Shown: positions 56,421 to 64,000 of the stretch, in pieces
Position numbering within the stretch: position 1 is the stretch's first letter
How the letters are laid out: each line of letters opens with the position of its first letter
Source of the DNA: Desulfobacter sp.
GTDB lineage: Bacteria > Desulfobacterota > Desulfobacteria > Desulfobacterales > Desulfobacteraceae
Reading direction: 5' to 3'
NCBI GenBank assembly: GCA_028768525.1
Contig: CP054837.1
Location: forward strand, 1,408,001 to 1,472,000
Length of the DNA: 64,000 nucleotides
Notes under the pieces: model-generated
Database searches by the model: none
Told to the model about the DNA's origin: nothing
The model's input: only the letters and a program-made list of their open reading frames with translations
Made by a program: the position numbers and the translations under genes

Positions 56421-56710
56421 CCCCCCTCCCCCCGGCTGCACTTTTTTTTCATTATCCGGATGCCGGGGGAAATTATTTAGTAAATTTCGCACATATTTTT
56501 CACATTATTTCGTCAATTATCCCGGCACCCCAAAATTATCCCCTGGGAAGGCCATTGCGCCTTGACTTTGCGCCCATATTTGGTAGACCTTTACCATTAA
56601 CGTAATTACCTGATTCCATTTTTGTTTATATCAACCGGCGGGCCAAGCCGCCCGGACGATTTCTTCAGGGGCAGTAACGCCGCAGGCCGGTACAACTCAT
56701 GGGGGGAACT

Positions 56711-57688
56711 ATGTTTCGCAAATACATCCTGATCGTATTTATCCTGTTCTGCACAGCCATCTACGGCAGTGCATCGGCCGTGGACATGGGGATAATCACC
56801 GGCAGCAAAAAAGGCACCTATTTTCAGTTCGGCCTGAACCTGATGGAAATCGGACAAAAATACGGATACCACATCCACGTATACAATTCCCGGGGCTCCG
56901 TGGAAAACGTATATGCTGTATATAAACGCCCTAAAACCCAGATGGGTATTGTCCAGTCCGATGTGCTGGCATTTGTGCTCAAGGTGAAATCCAATAAAGT
57001 GCTTAAGCGCATCGCAAAAAAAACAAAAATGGTATTCCCCTTGTACAACGAAGAGATCCACCTGCTGGGCAAGACAGATGTAAGCTCATTCGACGATCTG
57101 GAAAACAGGCGGGTGGCCGTGGGAAAGGAGGGCTCCGGCACCTATCTCACCTCCAGGCTCCTTTTTGAAGTGTCGGGCATCAAACCGGCAGAAATAGTGG
57201 CCGTGGGCACGGACAAGGCCCTGGCCATGCTCAAGGAAGGTACCATCGACGCCATGTTCTATGTGGCCGGGTTTCCTGTCGCCCTGTTTTCAGAACATGT
57301 CACGGCCCAGGACGGACTGCACATCGTCCCCATCGGCAACAAAAGCATCACTGAATTTTACCCTGCAGCCACGATTCCTGCAGGGACCTACCCCTGGCAG
57401 GCAGAGGAGGTGGCCACCGTGGCGGTGAAGGCGGTGCTCGTCTCCTTTGACTTCAGGCGGAACAATTGCGACTACGTGGGAGGGTTTGCCAGCATCGTCT
57501 ACGACAACCTGGACTGGCTCAAAGAAAACGGCCATCCCAAATGGAAAAGTGTGGACCTGGACTATCCGCTCAAAGGGTGGGAACAATACGACTGCGTCAA
57601 AAAATACCGCAGGCCCGCCGTTCCCGGGGAAGAAGATCCGCCCATGGAAAAGAACCCGCTCCTGGATGCCATAAAGGAAATCCTCTGA
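56711..57688 (+). CDS. TAXI-family TRAP transporter solute-binding protein (orphan)
   Basis: A 325-residue exported protein with signal peptide (YILIVFILFCTAIYGSASA). GIITGSKKGTYFQFGLNL, TQMGIVQSDVLAF, RRVAVGKEGSGTYLTSRLLF and YVAGFPVALFSEH are TAXI-TRAP features. No TRAP permease is near, so it may be a receptor or share a transporter elsewhere. A second ATG (56699) is possible. The 290-base gap upstream contains TTGACT (56563-56568) but no convincing -10. Confidence 0.83.
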   Translation: MFRKYILIVFILFCTAIYGSASAVDMGIITGSKKGTYFQFGLNLMEIGQKYGYHIHVYNSRGSVENVYAVYKRPKTQMGIVQSDVLAFVLKVKSNKVLKRIAKKTKMVFPLYNEEIHLLGKTDVSSFDDLENRRVAVGKEGSGTYLTSRLLFEVSGIKPAEIVAVGTDKALAMLKEGTIDAMFYVAGFPVALFSEHVTAQDGLHIVPIGNKSITEFYPAATIPAGTYPWQAEEVATVAVKAVLVSFDFRRNNCDYVGGFASIVYDNLDWLKENGHPKWKSVDLDYPLKGWEQYDCVKKYRRPAVPGEEDPPMEKNPLLDAIKEIL

Positions 57689-57735
57689 TCCGGCCGCACC
57701 GGAGCGGATTTTAAGGGGGTAAAAAGAGGCCGCCC

Positions 57736-59292
57736 ATGTACCGCAGCCATTTCAATCTGGAGAAAAAACCTTTCCAGCTCAGTTCGGACAACAGCTTTCT
57801 CTGGCTGGGGAAGGCCCATGCCGGGGCCCTGGAGTTGTTGAAGCGGGGTATGGACGGCCCCAGCCGGCTGCTGGTCCTCACCGGCGACATCGGCACCGGC
57901 AAAACCACCCTGCTCCATGAACTGATTGAGTCCGTATCCGAGAAGACCGCCCTTGCCCATATAACAGATCCCAGCCTGGAGCTTCACTACCTATTCCTTG
58001 CCATTGCCCAGGGACTGGGATTTGGGATTCTTTACCAGGAGGGCGAAAAATTTGCCCCGGTACTGGGGGCCTTTTTAGCGCGCAAACGCCAAAAAGGGGA
58101 AAAATGCCTCATTATCATTGATGAGGCGCACCTGATTCCGGACAGATTTCTGTCCCTTCTTCTTTCCTGGTCCAAATCCGCACCGGACAATACCCTCACC
58201 CTCATCCTTGCCGGCCAGCTGGAATTCCACACCGTCCTCACCAAGGCCCTGGGCAGGGACTGGAAAGACCAGGTGGATGTCCATGCCATGCTCTCCTCCC
58301 TGGATGAAAATGAGACCCGGGACTACATCCACCGCCGCCTTGAACTGGCCGGGGCAAAGGACCGGATTTTCCTCCCCCCGGCAATCCGCCAGGTACACCA
58401 GTTTTCCAAGGGGATCCCCCGGCGCATCAACATCGCCTGCGACCAATCCATGATAGCGGCATACGCAAAGGATATGCACACCGTGGATGTCCAGACCTTC
58501 CAGGAGGCTGTGGGCATTCTCAAACTGCCTGAAACCCCCAAACCCATTATCCGGCCCAAACCGGCGGGCGGTGTCACCGCCCCATCCCCCCAGATTGCCG
58601 CACAGCCCCGCCGGCCTGCCAAAGCACTGGCCGGACTGGCCGCTGCCATCATCCTGGCCAGTGTTGCCTATACCTTTTACCCCCAGCCGGTTTCGGCCCC
58701 AATTCAAATTCCCCCTGACAGAATGGAAGACCCGGCATCAACCGATGAGTCTCCCCATTCAAAAACGGCGATGCTGTCAGAAACGCTAATGCCGCCGGAA
58801 CAGGCAGTCCGGGATGAATCCCCTCCTCCCGATCCCCGGGAAATTGAAGAGATGCCGTCCATCCCGCCGGTGATGTCCGGCCCTTCCCGGGAACACCGGA
58901 CCTCGCCCCCCCATGACCTGGCAGCCACCCAACCGGAAACACGCCGGCCGGAAGAATTCCAGGCCGAACCCTACGAGCCGCCGGAACCGGAAAAACGGCC
59001 CTCGCCACCGATTGCCCCCCCCGCAGCAGAGGCGGACGAACCGTCAAATATGGATAAATTTATCAAAGAGGTCTTCATGATCAAGGAATCTTCTTCCATC
59101 TCTGAATCACCAGGAGCATTTCCCCAGACACAGGCCCAAAAAGCACCGAAGCCCAAACATCCTGAACCCGAGCAGGTATCTGCCGCTGACGAATCGCCCG
59201 GAATACCGAAACCCGAAACAGCCCCTCCACCGCCCTCCCAGCCGGATCCGGACGCCATCATAGACTGGCTCATTCGAAAAAAAGGACGCTAA
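57736..59292 (+). CDS. ExeA-like AAA ATPase with single membrane span and proline-rich tail
   Basis: A 518-residue protein. It begins YRSHFNLEKKPFQLSSDNSF, the ExeA/GspA-type start, with Walker A GDIGTGKT (50-57) and Walker B CLIIIDEAHLI. After ~300 there is one membrane span (ALAGLAAAIILASVAYTFYP). A long Pro/Glu-rich periplasmic part follows. ExeA-type ATPases help insert secretin or pilus assemblies through peptidoglycan, but the usual C-terminal peptidoglycan-binding domain is not recognisable here and no secretion genes are nearby. Confidence 0.82.
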   Translation: MYRSHFNLEKKPFQLSSDNSFLWLGKAHAGALELLKRGMDGPSRLLVLTGDIGTGKTTLLHELIESVSEKTALAHITDPSLELHYLFLAIAQGLGFGILYQEGEKFAPVLGAFLARKRQKGEKCLIIIDEAHLIPDRFLSLLLSWSKSAPDNTLTLILAGQLEFHTVLTKALGRDWKDQVDVHAMLSSLDENETRDYIHRRLELAGAKDRIFLPPAIRQVHQFSKGIPRRINIACDQSMIAAYAKDMHTVDVQTFQEAVGILKLPETPKPIIRPKPAGGVTAPSPQIAAQPRRPAKALAGLAAAIILASVAYTFYPQPVSAPIQIPPDRMEDPASTDESPHSKTAMLSETLMPPEQAVRDESPPPDPREIEEMPSIPPVMSGPSREHRTSPPHDLAATQPETRRPEEFQAEPYEPPEPEKRPSPPIAPPAAEADEPSNMDKFIKEVFMIKESSSISESPGAFPQTQAQKAPKPKHPEPEQVSAADESPGIPKPETAPPPPSQPDPDAIIDWLIRKKGR

Positions 59293-59573
59293 CCGCCCTT
59301 TCCTGGCAGACGCTCAGTATTAAACCCGGCCCTGAGCGGGAAGGGATCGACCCTAAATTTCCGCGGTCGTCCTGACCGCGAAAAAGCGTTCGGCCCGGCC
59401 TTTTGCCGTCCATGGCAGTCCGGTCCTCAACGCCGGTTACGCCCCCTCCCCGCCCAAGGCCTGGACACCGTGGTTAGGCGACCTCATCGCCCGATTCTGA
59501 CACCGAAACTTTATCTGCTCAGCCTTTTTTCCGCATTGACTTGCCTTGTTTTTTCTGTTAACCATACCAACTC
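59293..59573. other. 281-base noncoding gap with several GC-rich hairpins
   Basis: No ORF in this gap looks coding. Three inverted repeats lie in its first half: 59311-59317 with 59332-59338 (7 bp), AGGG/CCCT around 59342-59354, and CGCGGTC/GACCGCG at 59362-59380 followed by an A-run. The second half becomes AT-rich and holds the birA promoter. It may encode a structured RNA or be a decayed repeat; no known family matched. Confidence 0.4.
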
Positions 59574-59585
59574 ATGAAGGTTAAC
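59557..59585. promoter_or_regulatory. candidate BirA operator overlapping the birA start codon
   Basis: GTTAACC (59557-59563), 15 bases, GGTTAAC (59579-59585): a perfect 7-bp inverted repeat. Known BirA sites have the form of two arms ending AACC and starting GGTT about 15 bases apart. The birA ATG (59574-59576) lies inside the spacer. TTGACT at 59536-59541 would place a -10 at 59559-59564, within the left arm. This suggests autorepression and a very short or absent leader. Confidence 0.7.
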
Positions 59586-60524
59586 GAAACAGATGATAAT
59601 AAAAGCCGTATTCTTGAACTCCTTTTCCGTGCAGGGGGAAAAACCCTCTCCGGGGTAAAGATTTCCGATGCCACCGGCATCTCCAGGGTGGCGGTGTGGA
59701 AACACATCAAGGCCCTCAAAGCATCCGGGGTGGACATAGAGGCGCGGCCCAAGGGATATGTATTGGCCGACCCCGGTGACCTGCTCCACCCCTTTTGCTT
59801 CCAAAAGGATCTGGGAACAAAGATCTTTCATTTTCCAGAAGTGGAAACCACCATGGACACGGCCAAGGCTCTGGCCCGGGAAGGCGCCTCCCATCTCAGC
59901 TGCTGCGTAGCCGAGCGCCAGACCCGGGGACGGGGAAGGCTGAACAGGGAATGGCATTCCCACCGGGGGGGGCTGTGGTTCACCCTCATCCTTAAACCGG
60001 ATATCCCCCCGCCAATGGCCTATATTTACAATTTTGCCGCCTCCCTCTGTCTCTCCCGGACCATCAACCGGCTTTTCGGACTGGATACCCGGGTGAAGTG
60101 GCCCAATGACCTTCTCCTTGGGGGGAAAAAGCTATGCGGACTGCTCTCGGAGATGGAGACCCGGGCCGATATGGTAAATTTTCTGGCCATCGGCATGGGC
60201 ATCAACGTGAACAATGACCCGGCCCATCCGGACTTTTCAGCCACCTCCATCAAAAATGAACTGGGACGCCCCGTTTCACGCCGAATGGTTCTTGAAGAAT
60301 TTTTAAAGGATTTTTCCGTCCAGACACGGCACCCGGATATCCATGTCATCATGGACCTGTGGCGGAAACAGACATCCACCATCGGTACCCGGGTCCGGGT
60401 GGAGACCTTGAACCGGATCCATAACGGAAAGGCTGTCGGCGTGGATGACGGCGGCAGCCTCATCATTGAGACAGAGACAGGCCAAACCGAAACCATCATT
60501 TACGGCGATTGCTTTCACAATTAA
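59574..60524 (+). CDS. birA: bifunctional biotin ligase / biotin operon repressor
   Basis: Attaches biotin to carboxylases and, with bound biotinyl-AMP, represses biotin genes. The 316-residue protein has an N-terminal helix-turn-helix (GVKISDATGISRVAVWKHIK), then ERQTRGRGRLNREW (biotinyl-AMP loop), GGLWFTLILKPDIPP and VKWPNDLLLGGKKLCGLLSE. No SD precedes ATG 59574, fitting a leaderless or operator-embedded start. It heads the birA-bioY-ecfA-ecfT cluster. Confidence 0.93.
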   Translation: MKVNETDDNKSRILELLFRAGGKTLSGVKISDATGISRVAVWKHIKALKASGVDIEARPKGYVLADPGDLLHPFCFQKDLGTKIFHFPEVETTMDTAKALAREGASHLSCCVAERQTRGRGRLNREWHSHRGGLWFTLILKPDIPPPMAYIYNFAASLCLSRTINRLFGLDTRVKWPNDLLLGGKKLCGLLSEMETRADMVNFLAIGMGINVNNDPAHPDFSATSIKNELGRPVSRRMVLEEFLKDFSVQTRHPDIHVIMDLWRKQTSTIGTRVRVETLNRIHNGKAVGVDDGGSLIIETETGQTETIIYGDCFHN

Positions 60525-60548
60525 ACCCAAAATAGAGAAAAGAGTGAT

Positions 60549-61079
60549 ATGACCCAGACCAGAATGACCGTATACACAGCGCTTTTTGTGGCCCTCATCG
60601 CCTGCGGGGCATTTATTTCAATCCCCATCGGTCCGGTGCCCATTGTCCTGCAGAACATGTTCGTCCTGCTGGCAGGACTCATACTGGGCCCGGTATGGGG
60701 CCTGGGGTGCATCGGGGCCTACCTGCTCATCGGCCTGGCCGGGCTGCCCGTCTTTGCCGGAGGCACGGCGGGAATGGGGAAATTATTCGGCCCCACCGGC
60801 GGATACCTGCTGGGATACCTGCCCGCCGTTTATGCCACCGGCCTCATCTCAAAATCAATGCATCAGCGCCCGGCCGGTGACATTATAGCGCTCATCACGG
60901 GTTCCCTCATCGTATACGCGGCCGGCGTCCCATGGCTGAAATACGCCTTTTCCATGGACTGGCCCAAGGCCCTGGCCGCCGGCATGTATCCCTTTCTTTT
61001 AGGCGACGCCCTGAAGGTGGCCGCTGCCGCCTTTATCGCCGTAAAAATCCGACCCATGATCCGGCCGGCAACTCCCTAG
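60549..61079 (+). CDS. bioY: biotin transporter BioY (ECF S component)
   Basis: A 176-residue membrane protein with about six spans, the substrate-binding S component for biotin uptake. IPIGPVPIVLQNMFVLLAGL, ILGPVWGLGCIGAYLLIGLA, GLPVFAGGTAGMGKLFGPTG and GYLLGYL are BioY hallmarks. It lies 24 bases after birA and 8 bases before the ATPase gene, so one transcript is likely. Confidence 0.94.
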   Translation: MTQTRMTVYTALFVALIACGAFISIPIGPVPIVLQNMFVLLAGLILGPVWGLGCIGAYLLIGLAGLPVFAGGTAGMGKLFGPTGGYLLGYLPAVYATGLISKSMHQRPAGDIIALITGSLIVYAAGVPWLKYAFSMDWPKALAAGMYPFLLGDALKVAAAAFIAVKIRPMIRPATP

Positions 61080-61087
61080 GTTTTGCC

Positions 61088-61816
61088 ATGTCCACACCCA
61101 TCCTTGAAATCACCGGCCTCTCCCATTGCTACGGCAGTCTGCGGGGCGGGATAAGCAACATCAACCTGGCTGTGAATCACGGGGAATACCTGATTCTGGC
61201 CGGGCCCAACGGCTCGGGCAAAACCACCCTGATCCGGCACATGAACGGCCTGCTCAAACCGGACAAAGGGGAAATCCGCCTCGCTGGAAAGAATATTTTC
61301 AAAAACCTGGCCCACACCCGTAAAACCATCGGCATGGTTTTCCAGGATGCCGATACCCAGATCGTGGGGGAAACGGTTTTTGATGAAGCCGCCTTTGGCC
61401 CTGAAAACCTTGGAATGGACAGAAAAACCATAGACGAGCGGGTGGGCTGTATCCTGGAAAGCTTCGACCTGGACCGGTTCCGCGACCGTCATCCCGCCTC
61501 CCTTTCCGGCGGAGAAAAAAGAAAGCTCACCATTGCCGGCATTCTGGTCATGGATCCTGAAATCATCATTTTCGACGAGCCCTTTGCCAATCTGGACTAT
61601 CCGGCGGTCCTGGACCTGGCCCGGATCATCCGGGGACTGAACCGGACGGGCAAAACCATTATCATGGCCACCCACGACCTGGACCAGGTCCTTGGGGACG
61701 CCCACCGGTTGATGATCATGGACAACGGGGAAACAGCCGCCCTGGGAGCGGCCGACGCACTGGCCCCGGAACTGGGCCGATACGGGCTCAAGCCCCTGTG
61801 CACCTGCGGCAGGTAA
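61088..61816 (+). CDS. bioM: ECF transporter ATP-binding protein (BioM/EcfA)
   Basis: ATPase of the energy-coupling module for BioY, 242 residues from ATG 61088. Walker A GPNGSGKTT, Q-loop FQDADTQIVGETVFDEAAFG (typical of ECF ATPases), signature LSGGEKRKL, Walker B IIIFDEPFANLD and MATHDLD are all intact. A longer upstream frame runs into bioY and is rejected. A single ATPase gene is present, so it probably works as a homodimer. Confidence 0.9.
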   Translation: MSTPILEITGLSHCYGSLRGGISNINLAVNHGEYLILAGPNGSGKTTLIRHMNGLLKPDKGEIRLAGKNIFKNLAHTRKTIGMVFQDADTQIVGETVFDEAAFGPENLGMDRKTIDERVGCILESFDLDRFRDRHPASLSGGEKRKLTIAGILVMDPEIIIFDEPFANLDYPAVLDLARIIRGLNRTGKTIIMATHDLDQVLGDAHRLMIMDNGETAALGAADALAPELGRYGLKPLCTCGR

Positions 61817-61821
61817 AACCG

Positions 61822-62571
61822 ATGCCCGCGCTCTTTGAATTTAAATCCGGACGAACCCTGGTCCACAACCTGGATCCCAGGTGCAAGTTCATTATCCTCT
61901 GCATTCTGGGCGCGGGCCTGGCATCGGCGTCATGGCTATCCTGCACCCTGATTCTCGCCCCACTGCTCCTGATGATCCGACGGCTGGGCACCGGGCCGGT
62001 GTCACTGGCCTGGGAGTTGAGAACCTTTATCCTCTTTTTGTCCCTTATTATCCTGGTCAGGTCCCTGGCCACCCCGGGAACGCCGTTCTTTTCCCTCTTC
62101 GGCCACCCGCTTTCCTTCCAGGGCGCCGCCCAAGGCGGCCTGGTGGCCCTGCGTTTTTTCACGGTCATGGCCCTGGGGCTCGTTTTTTCAGCCACCACCA
62201 AGCCCTCGGAGCTGAAAGCCGCGGTGCAATGGTTCCTCAAACCCGTCCCGTTCATCCCTGAAAAACGGGCGGGCATGGTCATCGGCCTTTCGTTGCGGTT
62301 TCTTCCCATGATTTTCAGCCAGGCACGGGAATCCGGCCAGGCCATTGCGGCCAGATGCGGGGGCAGCAGGAAAAACCCGGTCAAACGGATCTCCATCCTC
62401 TCCCTTGCCCTGCTGTCCAAAACGTTCAGACAGGCCGACAGTGTGAGCCTGGCCATGGAAGCCCGGGCCTACACCGAAGAGCGGACAGATCCCCAATTTG
62501 GTTCCAGCGGCAGGGAGATACCCGCCATTCTTCTGGCTGCAGCCGCCGCCGTACTATTCTTTTTCATCTGA
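61822..62571 (+). CDS. bioN: ECF transporter transmembrane protein (BioN/EcfT)
   Basis: A 249-residue T component linking BioY to the ATPase. It starts PALFEFKSGRTLVHNLDPRC. The coupling helices carry the two short EcfT motifs: AARCGG (AxR-G type) and AMEARAY. About five membrane spans are visible. ATG 61822 is 5 bases after the ATPase stop; a GTG at 61798 is an alternative. It completes a BioMNY biotin importer. Confidence 0.9.
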   Translation: MPALFEFKSGRTLVHNLDPRCKFIILCILGAGLASASWLSCTLILAPLLLMIRRLGTGPVSLAWELRTFILFLSLIILVRSLATPGTPFFSLFGHPLSFQGAAQGGLVALRFFTVMALGLVFSATTKPSELKAAVQWFLKPVPFIPEKRAGMVIGLSLRFLPMIFSQARESGQAIAARCGGSRKNPVKRISILSLALLSKTFRQADSVSLAMEARAYTEERTDPQFGSSGREIPAILLAAAAAVLFFFI

Positions 62572-62621
62572 TCCCCTTTATCCGCCTTTAAATTATCATT
62601 TGGTTATCCTTGAATTTCAGG

Positions 62622-62650
62622 TTGAACCGTCCTGGGTTTTAGGGTAGAAT
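62622..62650 (+). promoter_or_regulatory. predicted sigma-70 promoter for the 191-residue gene
   Basis: TTGAAC (62622-62627), 17 bases, TAGAAT (62645-62650), in the 157-base gap after the biotin cluster. It probably also serves the downstream ABC ATPase gene. Confidence 0.5.
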
Positions 62651-62728
62651 TCGTCGTACAATAAGTTGCCATTACTTTTTTGAATCGCAACTATTAAATA
62701 ATACACAACATCCCGGAAAGGAGGAGAT

Positions 62729-63304
62729 ATGACAAAATTCAACGATCCCCTCACCGGACCGTCCATGTTCGACCTGAGGGGAAAGCAGTCGGTCAGGGCC
62801 ACCTTCAAGCTCTCCCAGAAGGCGATCGATTCCATCGGCCTGGTGGCCGTACATATGGGAATAAAACAGAAATCCCTGTTTGACCATATTATCGAGGATT
62901 ATGCAGCCCTGGATCAGCTGGCCCGGACCATCCGGGTCCGGCAGTTTAAAAAAATCCCCAGGAAACAGAAGACCTTTGTGCTCAGCCGAAAAACCATAGA
63001 GGCGCTGACGGCCATCTCGGACACCTATAACATGCCCCGAGATGCCCTGGTGGAGTATTCCATCAAAAAACTGGAATCCGTTATCCAGTCCGAAAAAATA
63101 AGGCACGGTGAACGCAAAAAACTGGCCGCTGAAATGGAAAATGAATTTAAGCACACCCTGGCCCTTTACCGGAAGTCCGCCGAAACCCTCGGGGCGGACG
63201 ACCCCTTCTGCCGCCGCCTGGAAAAGGTGGTGGACGCCATGGGAAAAACCCGCCGGGACGTGGACGAGTTCCTGGAGAAAAGCAAAGTACTTGAAGATTT
63301 TTAG
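62729..63304 (+). CDS. conserved hypothetical helical protein upstream of an ABC transporter
   Basis: A 191-residue soluble protein with an excellent SD (AAAGGAGG). Two similar segments, RATFKLSQKAIDSIGLVAVH and KTFVLSRKTIEALTAISDTY, each followed by a ~20-residue helix (KQKSLFDHIIEDYA; PRDALVEYSIKKLE), suggest an internal duplication like tandem ribbon-helix-helix units. The rest is a charged coiled-coil-like helix. It ends 9 bases before the ATPase gene. It could be a DNA-binding regulator; this is inference. Confidence 0.6.
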   Translation: MTKFNDPLTGPSMFDLRGKQSVRATFKLSQKAIDSIGLVAVHMGIKQKSLFDHIIEDYAALDQLARTIRVRQFKKIPRKQKTFVLSRKTIEALTAISDTYNMPRDALVEYSIKKLESVIQSEKIRHGERKKLAAEMENEFKHTLALYRKSAETLGADDPFCRRLEKVVDAMGKTRRDVDEFLEKSKVLEDF

Positions 63305-63313
63305 GAGGAGACA

Positions 63314-64000
63314 TTGATTGATGTTCAGAATCTGACCAAGTATTACAACGACTTTTGCGCGGTGGACGGTATCAGCCTGACCATCCAGCCCGGAGAAATA
63401 CTTGGCCTGCTCGGTCCCAACGGGGCCGGAAAGACAACGACCTTAAGAATGCTCACAGGCTATTACCCCCCCACATCGGGCCGTATCCGGGTCAAGGATC
63501 TGGAAATGCCGCAGGATACCCTGAAAATAAAATCCCTGATGGGGTACCTGCCGGAATCCGCGCCCCTCTACCACAATATGCTGGTCTATGACTATATGGA
63601 TTATGTGGCCCGGCTCAAGGGCCTCACCGATCCGGCCCGGAAAGATGAACGGTTCAGGGAGCTTGCCAAACTCTGCGGCCTGACCGGCATCATGGCCAAA
63701 CCCATCGGCACCCTGTCCAAGGGACTGAAGCAGCGGGTGGGCCTGGCCCATGCCATGATGACCGATCCGGAAATCCTCATCCTGGATGAGCCCACCTCGG
63801 GCCTGGACCCCAACCAGATCGCAGAAATCCGGGATATCATCCGGTCCATAGGCAAGGAAAAAACCATTATCTTTTCCACCCATATCCTCTCGGAGGCCGA
63901 GGCCACCTGCGACCGCATCGCCATCATCAACAAAGGCAAAAAGGTGGCCGACGACAGCACTGCCAACCTCAAGCAGAGTGCCCGCCAGGCCGGGTTCATC
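63314..64000 (+). CDS. ABC transporter ATP-binding protein, GldA/NatA type (3' truncated by window)
   Basis: The frame opens at TTG 63314, with AGGAGG five bases upstream, and runs off the window end (229 codons visible). Walker A GPNGAGKTTT, signature LSKGLKQRVGLAHAMM, Walker B ILILDEPTSGLDP and STHILSEAEATC are intact. The LSKG signature and the ~300-residue plan suggest a DrrA/NatA/GldA-type exporter or gliding-like ATPase; its permease should lie downstream. Confidence 0.88.
   Translation, partial: MIDVQNLTKYYNDFCAVDGISLTIQPGEILGLLGPNGAGKTTTLRMLTGYYPPTSGRIRVKDLEMPQDTLKIKSLMGYLPESAPLYHNMLVYDYMDYVARLKGLTDPARKDERFRELAKLCGLTGIMAKPIGTLSKGLKQRVGLAHAMMTDPEILILDEPTSGLDPNQIAEIRDIIRSIGKEKTIIFSTHILSEAEATCDRIAIINKGKKVADDSTANLKQSARQAGFI

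Noticed and set aside
59432..59480. Integron attC-like site (GTTAGGC with an upstream CTCAAC)
   Set aside because: The 5' box does not match well, the site would be short, and there is no integrase or cassette nearby.

Overview
The window is bacterial chromosome with short gaps, many overlapping genes and genes on both strands. It probably comes from an anaerobic Gram-negative member of the Desulfobacterota (Desulfobacterales-like). This is inferred from anaerobic GlpA/GlpB glycerol-3-phosphate dehydrogenase, selB plus a HesB-type selenoprotein, a NifX-like/CGGC metal-protein pair behind a sigma-54 promoter, and a full lipid A/core LPS pathway. No IS element, phage gene, CRISPR array or rRNA was seen. 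The only tRNA is tRNA-His.

Layout. 1-620: end of a sigma-54 activator. 653-10653: glycerol locus, with glpB and glpA on the minus strand diverging from a glpS-glpT-glpP-glpQ-DUF2160-glpV glycerol ABC importer and a DeoR-type regulator. The two ATPases have complementary degenerate motifs. 10841-16914: small membrane protein, sphingosine-phosphate-lyase-like PLP enzyme, several small conserved proteins (including a 52-residue four-cysteine protein), mtgA, and a periplasmic cyclophilin-FKBP fusion. 17152-19485: tRNA-His, a small membrane protein and selB. 19566-23046: CGGC protein, NifX-like protein, hemW and another radical SAM protein.

23232-45333 is the LPS region. On the plus strand, kdnA-kdnB-kdsB and a glycosyltransferase suggest that the Kdo sugar is the 8-amino form (Kdo8N). 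They converge on a long minus-strand series: lptF-lptG-waaA-lpxK-lpxL-like-waaF-waaC-two GT2 genes, followed by an AT-rich O-antigen segment (about 28.5-36 kb) of glycosyltransferases, methyltransferases and an O-antigen ligase/polymerase, ending in another GT4.

45421-64000 is mixed. It holds thiN, a FliL-domain lipoprotein, a HesB/IscA selenoprotein with an in-frame UGA and a possible bacterial SECIS hairpin, a U32-like protein, galE, a HEAT-repeat/receiver protein coupled to an ATP-grasp protein, a large secreted GH38/57-like protein, a PilZ protein, an orphan TAXI binding protein, an ExeA-like ATPase, and a biotin module (birA, bioY, ECF ATPase, ECF T protein). A palindrome matching a BirA operator lies across the birA start codon. 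The window ends inside an ABC transporter ATPase gene.

All functional names rest on reading motifs by eye. No database search was possible. Promoters and hairpins were found by inspection and are predictions.
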